A DNA stretch of 64,000 bases from Sandaracinaceae bacterium. GTDB lineage: Bacteria; Myxococcota_A; Polyangia; Polyangiales; Sandaracinaceae. Below the pieces are notes generated by a model that saw only the letters and a list, made by a program, of their open reading frames with translations, was not told the DNA's origin and did not search any database. The first letter of the stretch is position 1. The number at the start of each line of letters is the position of its first letter. Where the stretch lies: contig JACKEC010000014.1 in the NCBI GenBank assembly GCA_020633195.1, forward strand, positions 744,001-808,000, read 5' to 3'. Below, piece by piece: positions 17,395-27,314 of this stretch. Both the position numbers and the translations under genes were made by a program.

Positions 17395-17892
17395 TCAGCG
17401 CGCGTCGATGTCTTCGAGCGCCGTCGACGCCTCGTCGTGGGCGGCCTGCGCTTCGGCGAGGCGGCCGCGGGCCACCGAGAGCACCCTCCCCGACCGCGCG
17501 TGGAGCTCGGCGCGGCGCGCGCGCAGCGCCTGCAAGTCGGCTTGCGCCTCCGCGAGCGCGCCGCGCGCGGGGGGCGGCGAGCTGCGCTGGCGGGTCGCCA
17601 TCGCGCGCTCGAGCGCGGTGACCGCGCCGCCAGTGCGCAGTCGATCGCGGAGCGTCGGCGGCTCGGCCGCGCCGAGCGCCATCGAGCGATGGATCTCCAC
17701 GCGCCGCGTGTCGTCGGCGTCCGCGAGCGCCGCGTCGAGCTGGCGGCGCTCCCTGTCGAAGCGCTCCTCGAGCTGCTCGAGCGAGCCACGCGCGGCCTCG
17801 AGCCGACGGGTCGCCTCCTCGAGCGCGGCGGCGAGCTCGGCTCGATGGCTCGCGCGCGCCTCGTCGCTCCGTCCGTCGGTGCGGTAGGGCAT
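17395..17892 (-). CDS. Small coiled-coil protein, function unknown
   Basis: 165 residues. Two helical heptad stretches (about 12-60 and 105-160) flank a Pro-rich hinge (about 95-106, SSPPPARG). It is rich in Ala, Arg, Glu and Leu and has no signal peptide, membrane helix or cysteine. The stop is 16 bp from the end of hemB, which is convergent. It starts 9 bp downstream of the MopE/lectin gene on the same strand and may be its operon partner. I do not recognise a family. Confidence 0.55.
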   Translation of the reverse strand: MPYRTDGRSDEARASHRAELAAALEEATRRLEAARGSLEQLEERFDRERRQLDAALADADDTRRVEIHRSMALGAAEPPTLRDRLRTGGAVTALERAMATRQRSSPPPARGALAEAQADLQALRARRAELHARSGRVLSVARGRLAEAQAAHDEASTALEDIDAR

Positions 17893-17901
17893 CGGCCGTC
17901 G

Positions 17902-19173
17902 CTACGGCCCGGGCGCCTCGCAGATGAAGCCGCGCGAGCCGCCGCACCCCTTGGACTCCCAGTCGTTCTCGGCGGTGTCGATCACCCCGCACTCGCCGCG
18001 GTCGGGCTCGTCCATGCGCCAGGCCTCGAAGCGGGAGCGCCCGCTGACCCAGCTGAACATCGAGTCGCCGTCCTCGTCGTTGATCCCGATCCACCAGTCG
18101 CCGTCGACGCGCGCCATCGCGGCCGACATCAGCGCGGAGTTCTCGGCGCCGTCGTCGATGGTGACGAGGTGGTAGCCGAAGCTCGCGCAGTAGTCGCGGG
18201 CCGCCGTCCAGCCGCGCCGCCGATCGCTCCCCGGCTTCTGGTAGCAGAGGAGGTAGACGCCGCTCGCGAGGCGGACCTGATCGCACCCCGTCGCCACCTC
18301 GCAGATGGCCGACCCGTCGTCGATGACGCCGTTGCAGTCGCTGTCGGTTCCGTCGCACGTCTCGATGGCGGCGATCACGCAGGCGCCCCAGCGCCCCGAC
18401 CCGTTGCAAGTGCGCGTGCCGGTGCAGGCGCCCATGGTGCAGGTCCCCATCATCGAGCCGTCGCACTCGCAGTCCTCGTTCGAGACGCCGTCGCAGTCCT
18501 CGTCGAGGCGACCGAGGTCGCAGATCTCGGTGCCGGCCGGGATCCCGGTGCAGCCGCCGAGGGTGCCGGCCGCGCAGAAGCGCGTCCCCTCCGTGCAGAT
18601 GCCCATGCTCGTCCCGCACGGCTCCGAGAACGTGTCCGTCACGCCGTCGCAGTCGTCGTCTCGGTTGTTGCAGACCTCCGCGGTCGGCTCGACAGCACCC
18701 ACGCAGGCCCCCCAGGCCCCGGACTCGCAAGCCTGGCTGCCGCGCCTGCACTCGCCGACGTCCGAGGTCCCGCAGGGCCGGCTCGCCCCCGCGCTGCAGG
18801 TGCATCCCTCGTCGATCGTCCCGTCGCAGTCGTCGTCGACGCCCTCGCAGCGCTGCGGCGCGACGACGCACTCGCACCCGTTCGAGGGATCCCCGTCGAG
18901 GTCGACCGTGCCGTCCGCGCAGCCGCCCGCGTCGAAGCCCCCGTCCCGGCCCGCGTCGTCGCCGGGCGTGTCCGCGTCGATCCCGACCGGGCCGCCGTCG
19001 CCCCCGCCGTCGAGGCGAACCCCCGCGTCACCGACCGCCGCGTCCATTCGACCCGCGTCGGGGCTCGCGGGACCCGAGTCGTCGGCGCCGGTGCCGGAGC
19101 GGTCGAGGACGCAGCCAGAGAGCATCCCGAAGACCATCACGAAGACGAACGGCGAGCGACGCGAGCCCAACAC
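17902..19173 (-). CDS. MopE-like lipoprotein with C-type lectin domain
   Basis: 423 residues. Lipobox LSGC, then an Asp/Gly-rich linker (about 24-75). Residues about 80-290 hold at least four MopE-type metal-binding repeats, each with a DDDCDG-like core (EGVDDDCDGTIDEG, NNRDDDCDGVTD, DEDCDGVSNED, TDSDCNGVIDDG) and extra Cys pairs. The last 130 residues are a C-type lectin-like domain (WTAARDYCASFG, WWIGINDED, GFICEAP). The protein should be displayed on the cell surface and bind metal and perhaps sugars. The GTG start lies 7 nt after TAGACT on the minus strand (19181-19186), which fits a leaderless message. Confidence 0.82.
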   Translation of the reverse strand: MLGSRRSPFVFVMVFGMLSGCVLDRSGTGADDSGPASPDAGRMDAAVGDAGVRLDGGGDGGPVGIDADTPGDDAGRDGGFDAGGCADGTVDLDGDPSNGCECVVAPQRCEGVDDDCDGTIDEGCTCSAGASRPCGTSDVGECRRGSQACESGAWGACVGAVEPTAEVCNNRDDDCDGVTDTFSEPCGTSMGICTEGTRFCAAGTLGGCTGIPAGTEICDLGRLDEDCDGVSNEDCECDGSMMGTCTMGACTGTRTCNGSGRWGACVIAAIETCDGTDSDCNGVIDDGSAICEVATGCDQVRLASGVYLLCYQKPGSDRRRGWTAARDYCASFGYHLVTIDDGAENSALMSAAMARVDGDWWIGINDEDGDSMFSWVSGRSRFEAWRMDEPDRGECGVIDTAENDWESKGCGGSRGFICEAPGP

Positions 19174-19194
19174 GCCATCCAGTCTACCTCAGGC

Positions 19195-20388
19195 TCAGCG
19201 AACCGGTGACGCGCCGCGATCGCGGAGGTCCTTGATCTTCCTCCGGAGCGGCAGGATGAAGTCCATGCTGACCGTGTGCTTGACCTGCTTCATCGCGCGG
19301 GCCGAGTGCCACTTCGAGAGCGCGAGGCGCGCCACCGCGCGGACGAACTCGGTCCCCTGCCGCCCCTTGCGGAAGTAGGCGGTGAGGCCCCCGAAGGCGC
19401 TCGCGACCAGATCGAGCTCCTGCTGCGAGAGGTGCCCGAGGGCGACCTCGTCGACGAGGTGGGCGCGGATGATGCTGCCGCGTCGCCGCACCAGGACGGC
19501 CACGATGATCAGGAAGGTGGCGACGAAGATCAGCCAGAGCGGGAGCATGAGGCAGACGATCATCCCGCCGCCGGGGAGCGTCGTCGCGCCGTTCCAGATC
19601 GCGTGGAGCGTCACCGCCCCGGCGTAGCCGGCGAGCGGCGCCGCGAAGCGCACCCACGTCTTGCTCGTCTCGCGGGCGACCCCGACCCCGATCCCCGTCA
19701 TCGACGTGAAGAGCGGGTGCGCCCACGGGGTCAGCACCCCGCGCAGGAGGAACGTGACCTGCAAGGCGCCTTGCTCGGGATCGAGGCCCGCGCGCGCGTA
19801 GTAGATGACGTTCTCGACGGCGGCGAAGCCGATCGCGACGAAGGTCGCGTAGATGATCCCGTCGACCACGCCGTCGAACTCGCGGCGTAGGAAGTAGAAG
19901 TAGCCGAGGACCAGGATGCCCTTGGCTGCCTCCTCGACGACCGGGGCGCTGATCACCATGCCGACGAACGCGCCGACGTCGCCGCCGATCGCGGCCTCGA
20001 CCACGGAGTTGATGAGCGCCGCGATCCCGCACGCCGCGACGGCGCCCCAGGCGAGGGCCATCAGCAGCGCGTACCACGGCTCGGGATCGTAGCGATCGAG
20101 GAGCCGCGGCACCGTGAGGTAGACGACCATCCCGGGGATCGCGAGCGCGGCCCCGATGCACATCGCCTCGAGCATCGCGGCGCCGATCCCCGTCACCGCG
20201 GGGAAGAGGACGAACAGCAGGACGAGCAGGACCGCGCCCACCATCATCCCGAGGGTCCAGCACCCGCAGCCGACCATCCGTCGGCCGCGCTCCGGGTCGG
20301 GCATGCCGGGCGCCGCCGGTGGCTGCCGATAGTTCGCCTGCCCGTACTGTCCGTACCCCTGCGGACCCTGGCTGCCCGGCGGGTACAC
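19195..20388 (-). CDS. PrsW-family intramembrane metalloprotease
   Basis: 397 residues. A soluble Gly/Gln/Tyr/Pro-rich N terminus (about 1-40) precedes about eight membrane helices. The PrsW motifs are visible: VEEAAKG, FAAVENVIYY and LHAIWN, which carry the Glu and His residues of the proposed active site. PrsW of Bacillus cleaves an anti-sigma factor; the substrate here is unknown. The GTG start is directly adjacent to the accA stop (TAGGTG), so expression is coupled to fatty-acid synthesis. The C-terminal 100 residues are soluble and basic. Confidence 0.85.
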   Translation of the reverse strand: MYPPGSQGPQGYGQYGQANYRQPPAAPGMPDPERGRRMVGCGCWTLGMMVGAVLLVLLFVLFPAVTGIGAAMLEAMCIGAALAIPGMVVYLTVPRLLDRYDPEPWYALLMALAWGAVAACGIAALINSVVEAAIGGDVGAFVGMVISAPVVEEAAKGILVLGYFYFLRREFDGVVDGIIYATFVAIGFAAVENVIYYARAGLDPEQGALQVTFLLRGVLTPWAHPLFTSMTGIGVGVARETSKTWVRFAAPLAGYAGAVTLHAIWNGATTLPGGGMIVCLMLPLWLIFVATFLIIVAVLVRRRGSIIRAHLVDEVALGHLSQQELDLVASAFGGLTAYFRKGRQGTEFVRAVARLALSKWHSARAMKQVKHTVSMDFILPLRRKIKDLRDRGASPVR

Positions 20389-21339
20389 CTAGCCCCCCGC
20401 CGTCACGCCCATCGCCCGGAACTTGGCGTAGCGCCCGTCGATGAGCTCCTGCGGGCTCTGGCCCTTCAGGTCACCGAGGGCGCGCACGAGGGCTTCGCGG
20501 AGGCGCGTCGCCGCCTCGTCGGGGTCGCGGTGCGCGCCGCCCCGCGGCTCCTCCACCACGCCGTCGACGATGCCGAGCCGCAGCGCGTCCGACGCGAGCA
20601 GCTTGAGCTGCTCGGCGGCCCGCGGCGCGAGCGCACCGTCGCGCCACAGGATCGACGCGCACCCCTCGGGCGTGATCACGCTGTAGGTCGCGAACTCGAG
20701 CATCAGGACCGTGTTGGCGACGCCGAGCGCGAGCGCCCCGCCGGAGCCGCCCTCCCCGATCACGCACGCGATCACGGGGACGCCGAGGCCCGCCATGCAG
20801 GCCAGCGAGGCGCCGATCGCCTCGCTCTGGCCGCGCTCCTCGGCGCCCACGCCCGGGTACGCGCCGGGCGTGTCGATGAACGTGAGGATGGGCCGGCCGA
20901 AGCGCGCCGCGAGCTTCATCACCCGCATCGCCTTCCGGTAGCCCTCCGGGTGCGCCATCCCGAAGTTGCGCCGCACCTTCTCCTTGGTGGTGCGCCCCTT
21001 CTGGTGGCCGATGATCGCGACGGTGTCTCCGTCGAGGCGGGCGAACCCCGCGACGATCGCGGCGTCGTCGGCGAACGCCCGGTCGCCGTGCAGCTCGATC
21101 ACGTCGTCGAAGATCCGGTCCACGTACTCCATGAAGTACGGCCGATCGGGGTGACGGCTGAGCTGGACCTTCTGCCAGACCGTTAGCTGATCGTAGACTT
21201 CGCGCTGGAGGGACTCGATCTGCGTCACGAGACGCTCGAGCTCGCCGTCGAGGCCCGCGTCGCGGACCCCGTAGACCTTCAGCTCGCGGATGCGCTCTTC
21301 GAGCTCGACGAGCGGCTTCTCGAATTCCAGGTGGGCCAA
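20389..21339 (-). CDS. accA: Acetyl-CoA carboxylase carboxyltransferase subunit alpha
   Basis: 316 residues, the standard AccA length. The N terminus LEFEKPL, the helical arm, and the crotonase-fold core (GHQKGRTTKEK, DTPGAYPGVGAEERGQ, GEGGSGGALALG, TPEGCASILWRD) are all conserved. With AccD it transfers carboxyl from biotin to acetyl-CoA, making malonyl-CoA in the cytoplasm. The start codon is TTG, chosen because it gives the family N terminus; it has only AAGG upstream. accD and accBC are not in the window. Confidence 0.96.
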   Translation of the reverse strand: MAHLEFEKPLVELEERIRELKVYGVRDAGLDGELERLVTQIESLQREVYDQLTVWQKVQLSRHPDRPYFMEYVDRIFDDVIELHGDRAFADDAAIVAGFARLDGDTVAIIGHQKGRTTKEKVRRNFGMAHPEGYRKAMRVMKLAARFGRPILTFIDTPGAYPGVGAEERGQSEAIGASLACMAGLGVPVIACVIGEGGSGGALALGVANTVLMLEFATYSVITPEGCASILWRDGALAPRAAEQLKLLASDALRLGIVDGVVEEPRGGAHRDPDEAATRLREALVRALGDLKGQSPQELIDGRYAKFRAMGVTAGG

Positions 21340-21354
21340 GACCTTCGAGCCTTA

Positions 21355-23163
<1,809 letters not shown>

Positions 23164-23256
23164 GACAGCGTGCGGCTGGCAGTCGTGGAGACTACCGGTG
23201 ACCGCGAGCGCAGTAAAGCAGGCTTTGCGGCCCAATTCGGCGCTCGATCCCGGCGC

Positions 23257-23285
23257 TTGCGGATCGGTGGGCGTCTGACTATGTT
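23257..23285 (+). promoter_or_regulatory. Candidate sigma-70 promoter of rpoZ
   Basis: TTGCGG (23257-23262), 17 bp, TATGTT (23280-23285), 24 bp before the rpoZ ATG. It lies in the 146-bp gap between the divergent cyclase and rpoZ genes; I see no other firm element there. Confidence 0.45.
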
Positions 23286-23309
23286 TCCCGACCTTTTCAA
23301 GGAGCTCGC

Positions 23310-23555
23310 ATGGCTCGCGTCACCGTCGAAGACTGCCTCTCGCACGAGGAGAACCGCTTCTCCCTCGTCATCCTCGCCGCCAAGCGCACGCGGCAGATCA
23401 TGAAGGGCTCCCGCTCGCTGGTGCACAGCAAGAACCGCGCGGCCGTGACCGCCCTCCGCGAGATCGCGGCGGAGAAGGTCCACTGGAACCGCCCCGTCCG
23501 CGACGCGGTCGTCGAGTTCATCGCCGAGAACAAGGCCCTCGAAGAGGTCTTCTGA
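23310..23555 (+). CDS. rpoZ: RNA polymerase omega subunit
   Basis: 81 residues. The conserved N-terminal pattern is clear: ARVTVEDCL, NRFSLVILAAKRTRQI and the loop ending KNRAAVTALREIA. Omega stabilises the beta-prime subunit during RNA polymerase assembly and is needed for ppGpp binding at site 1, which may interest the reader given the DksA-type gene at 3211. AAGGAG precedes the ATG. The gene ends 6 bp from the stop of a convergent unknown gene. The usual partner gmk is not adjacent. Confidence 0.93.
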   Translation: MARVTVEDCLSHEENRFSLVILAAKRTRQIMKGSRSLVHSKNRAAVTALREIAAEKVHWNRPVRDAVVEFIAENKALEEVF

Positions 23556-23561
23556 GCGGGG

Positions 23562-24182
23562 CTACTGGCGGGTGATCGCGAGCTTCTCGCGCACGCCGAC
23601 CCGGTAGAAGCGCCGGAGCTCGATCGCGAGCTCCTCGAGGCGCCCCCGATCGACGAAGCACGCCTCGAGGCGCGCCGCGTAGCGGGCCGCCGCGCGGTGG
23701 GCGATGCGGTAGCGCTCGCCCTCCGGCGTGTCCGCCGCGTCGAGGAACGTGGCCTGCGAGTACAGGCGCTCGCGCAGCGCGCGGCTCCGCTCGCGGATCG
23801 CCCCGACGCCGTTGCCCGCGAGGAGCCCCGCCGCGTACTTGTCGACCTCGGCCTGGACCTCGAGCTCGAGGCGCGACACCGGCTCGTCGTTCCGCTCGCG
23901 GAACGCGAGGTAGAGGTAGTGGCTCACGCCCTCGGTCGCGAGCTGCAAGGCCTCGAAGCGAGGCTCGCCCTCGCGCAGCTGCTCGAGCACCTCGGCGTCG
24001 AGGTAGAGCGCGACGTGGACCCCCTCCTCGTCCTCGAGGACGAGCAAGACCTCGCGCCGGCGGGCCTCGTCGTGACCGACCAGCTCGGCCACCAGCTCGG
24101 GGCCGCAGACGAAGCACTCGACGTCCGGGACGGGGTGGAGGTCGTAGACGGTGGCGAGGAGCTGCTGGATGCGCGAGAGCAT
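23562..24182 (-). CDS. Conserved-looking protein of unknown function
   Basis: 206 residues, mainly helical. The N terminus (about 1-70) mixes strands and helices (VECFVCGPEL, LLVLEDEEGVHVALYLD); the rest is helical with many Arg/Glu. There is no signal peptide or membrane helix. The segment EGVSHYLYLAF holds a His that could be catalytic, but no family pattern emerges. Its start overlaps the upstream stop as TGATG, so it is translated together with the 24182-24772 gene. Codon use is like that of its neighbours. Confidence 0.65.
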   Translation of the reverse strand: MLSRIQQLLATVYDLHPVPDVECFVCGPELVAELVGHDEARRREVLLVLEDEEGVHVALYLDAEVLEQLREGEPRFEALQLATEGVSHYLYLAFRERNDEPVSRLELEVQAEVDKYAAGLLAGNGVGAIRERSRALRERLYSQATFLDAADTPEGERYRIAHRAAARYAARLEACFVDRGRLEELAIELRRFYRVGVREKLAITRQ

Positions 24183-24772
24183 CAGTGCAGCACGTCGTCG
24201 TCGTCCGGGATCGCCGGGAACACGCCCTCGCTGCGGAGCCGCCGCGCGATCTTCGGCGAGCGCGTGCGCTTCCACTTCTCGTAGAGCCGCACGATGTCCT
24301 GAGGGGTGCGGAGCGCCGTGCTCTCGCGGACGTCGTCGAGCGCCTCCACGAAGTCCTCGAAGCCGTCCGACAGCTCGCCGTACACGTCGCGGCGGGCCGC
24401 CTCGCGCGGGTTGAACGCGGAGAGCGCCCACGCGTCGGCGTACGCGCGTCCGCCCATGGTGACGACGTAGGAGCGGCTGACCCCTCGGCGCTCGAAGAAG
24501 TCCTCGAAGAAGCCGAGCGAGTACAGCGCGGCGTCGCCGAGGGAGCGCAGCTTCTCGAGCCGCTCGGGGCCGTCGGACTCGAGGGCGTCCGCGAGCTGGA
24601 ACACGAGGGGCCGCGACAGGACCCCCTCGGTCGGCCGCTCGGCGAAGCCCGCGAGGAGCTCGACGAGGTAGAGCCGCGTGCTCGGAGACGCGGGGATGCC
24701 CTGGCGTACGAGCGACGCCTCGAGCCGCTCGTGGAACCAACCTCGGACGTTGCTGCTCGTCTCGATGCTCAC
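24182..24772 (-). CDS. Conserved-looking helical protein, partner of the downstream unknown gene
   Basis: 196 residues, all-helical, soluble, with a C-terminal acidic end (PDDDDVLH). It opens with a helix (GWFHERLEASL) and contains FFEDFFERRGVS and YADAWALSAF. I recognise no family. The GTG start has AGGGG about 11 nt upstream; a nearer ATG is out of frame. A 23-nt inverted repeat (24793-24815) lies just upstream. The gene pair is back to back with groES-groEL. Confidence 0.65.
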   Translation of the reverse strand: MSIETSSNVRGWFHERLEASLVRQGIPASPSTRLYLVELLAGFAERPTEGVLSRPLVFQLADALESDGPERLEKLRSLGDAALYSLGFFEDFFERRGVSRSYVVTMGGRAYADAWALSAFNPREAARRDVYGELSDGFEDFVEALDDVRESTALRTPQDIVRLYEKWKRTRSPKIARRLRSEGVFPAIPDDDDVLH

Positions 24773-24792
24773 CCGCTCATCCCCTTTCGCCG

Positions 24793-24815
24793 GTCGTGAT
24801 CCACGAGGTCACGAC
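24793..24815. promoter_or_regulatory. Inverted repeat upstream of the unknown gene pair
   Basis: Perfect 7-bp arms GTCGTGA and TCACGAC with a 9-nt spacer, starting 21 bp upstream of the GTG at 24772. A weak minus-strand promoter (TTGGAA at 24844-24849, 18 bp, TACTCC at 24820-24825) would place the transcription start inside it. Confidence 0.4.
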
Positions 24816-24950
24816 TTGAGGAGTACAGGGGATCTTCAGGTAATTCCAACTATCTGCGCACCATCCGTACACCCCCGGACGAGGCTGGCAGCCGAGCCCG
24901 TCGAGTGCTGATTTCGCGTGAGCCGCCTCACATCGGGGGAAACCACGCCG

Positions 24951-24978
24951 TTGACTCGGGCAGGGGTCGAACTAGGTT
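24951..24978 (+). promoter_or_regulatory. Promoter of groES-groEL
   Basis: TTGACT (24951-24956), 16 bp, TAGGTT (24973-24978). The predicted transcription start falls a few bases before the CIRCE element, as expected for HrcA control. Confidence 0.65.
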
Positions 24979-24989
24979 CGCCCCCGGTA

Positions 24990-25016
24990 TCAGCACTCGT
25001 CATCTGCGAGTGCTAA
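24990..25016 (+). promoter_or_regulatory. CIRCE element (HrcA operator)
   Basis: Left arm TCAGCACTC, 9-nt spacer, right arm GAGTGCTAA. The consensus is TTAGCACTC-N9-GAGTGCTAA; only one base of the left arm differs. It lies 36 bp upstream of groES. HrcA binds this site and releases it on heat shock, so an hrcA gene should exist elsewhere in the genome. Confidence 0.95.
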
Positions 25017-25052
25017 CAAACCCTCTCTCGCAAGAAACGAGAAGGAGAAGAC

Positions 25053-25340
25053 ATGGCGATTCGTCCCCTGCACGACCGCGTGATCGTCAAGCGCGTCGAA
25101 GAAGAGCAGAAGACCAAGGGTGGGATCATCATCCCCGACACGGCCAAGGAGAAGCCGATCGAGGGAAAGGTGATCGCCGTCGGTAACGGCAAGATTCTCG
25201 AGGACGGCAGCGTCCGCAAGCTCGAGGTCAAGAAGGGCGACCGCGTCCTCTTCGGCAAGTACGCCGGCACGGATGTGAAGATCGACGGGGAGGAGCACCT
25301 CATCCTCCGCGAAGACGACATCCTCGGCGTTCTCGAGTGA
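25053..25340 (+). CDS. groES: Co-chaperonin GroES
   Basis: 95 residues, a full GroES. PLHDRVIVKR starts the beta-barrel, the mobile loop is KTKGGIIIPDTAKEKP, and the end GEEHLILREDDILGVLE is typical. It caps the GroEL ring in the cytoplasm. AAGGAG precedes the ATG. It is the first gene of a CIRCE-controlled operon and lies 27 bp before groEL. Confidence 0.98.
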   Translation: MAIRPLHDRVIVKRVEEEQKTKGGIIIPDTAKEKPIEGKVIAVGNGKILEDGSVRKLEVKKGDRVLFGKYAGTDVKIDGEEHLILREDDILGVLE

Positions 25341-25367
25341 TCCAGGGCAACGGTAAGGAGAACGAAA

Positions 25368-27020
<1,653 letters not shown>

Positions 27021-27044
27021 TCTCCGATCAGGCTCCGTGAACGG

Positions 27045-27081
27045 AAACGCCGAGCTCGAAAGAGCTCGGCGTTTCTCTTTT
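27045..27081 (+). terminator. Intrinsic terminator of groES-groEL
   Basis: A perfect 13-bp stem (27045-27057 with 27062-27074) closed by a GAAA tetraloop and followed by CTCTTTT. The stem starts 25 bp after the groEL stop. This is the clearest terminator in the window. Confidence 0.93.
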
Positions 27082-27089
27082 CCGTCCCG

Positions 27090-27273
27090 GACCTTCAAGG
27101 TCAAAAGGTGTCGATAAATTGGCCGACGTCGAAGACGCGGATCGAGACCAGCCCACGCGAAGCGTGGGCGTTGGTCGAGGGGCCCCATCGCGGACGCGAT
27201 GGGTCGAGCCGTAGCTGCGAAGCAGCGAAGGCTCGGGATGGGGTGGGAGCGCGAGCCGGCTTTGCCGGTCGCG
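27090..27273. repeat. Array of five inverted repeats (REP-like region)
   Basis: Five separate hairpins in 184 bp: GACCTT-C-AAGGTC (27090-27102); a 31-nt hairpin with core CCCACGC-GAA-GCGTGGG (27146-27176); CCCATCGC-GGAC-GCGATGGG (27184-27203); a hairpin with outer CGAGCC/GGCTCG and inner GCTGC-GAA-GCAGC (27205-27235); and copy 2 of the dispersed 25-bp repeat (27249-27273). Two share a GAA loop. The stretch has no coding pattern and separates groEL from the coiled-coil gene. Confidence 0.65.
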
Positions 27274-27275
27274 CG

Positions 27276-27307
27276 GGAGGGGGCGCCTAGCGCGCCTAGC
27301 CCCCTCC
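27276..27307 (-). terminator. GC-rich hairpin after the coiled-coil gene
   Basis: Perfect 9-bp arms GGAGGGGGC and GCCCCCTCC with a 14-nt loop, 8 nt past the stop of the 27315-30125 gene. No T-tract follows, so it may protect or end the transcript but is not a textbook terminator. Confidence 0.45.
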
Positions 27308-27314
27308 GGCTAAC

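Noticed and set aside
24903..24911. GAGTGCTGA as a second CIRCE
   Set aside because: The matching left arm 9 nt upstream has only about 5 of 9 consensus bases.
27090..27307. tRNA or structured RNA gene
   Set aside because: The hairpins do not form a cloverleaf or a known RNA fold; a REP-like region fits better.
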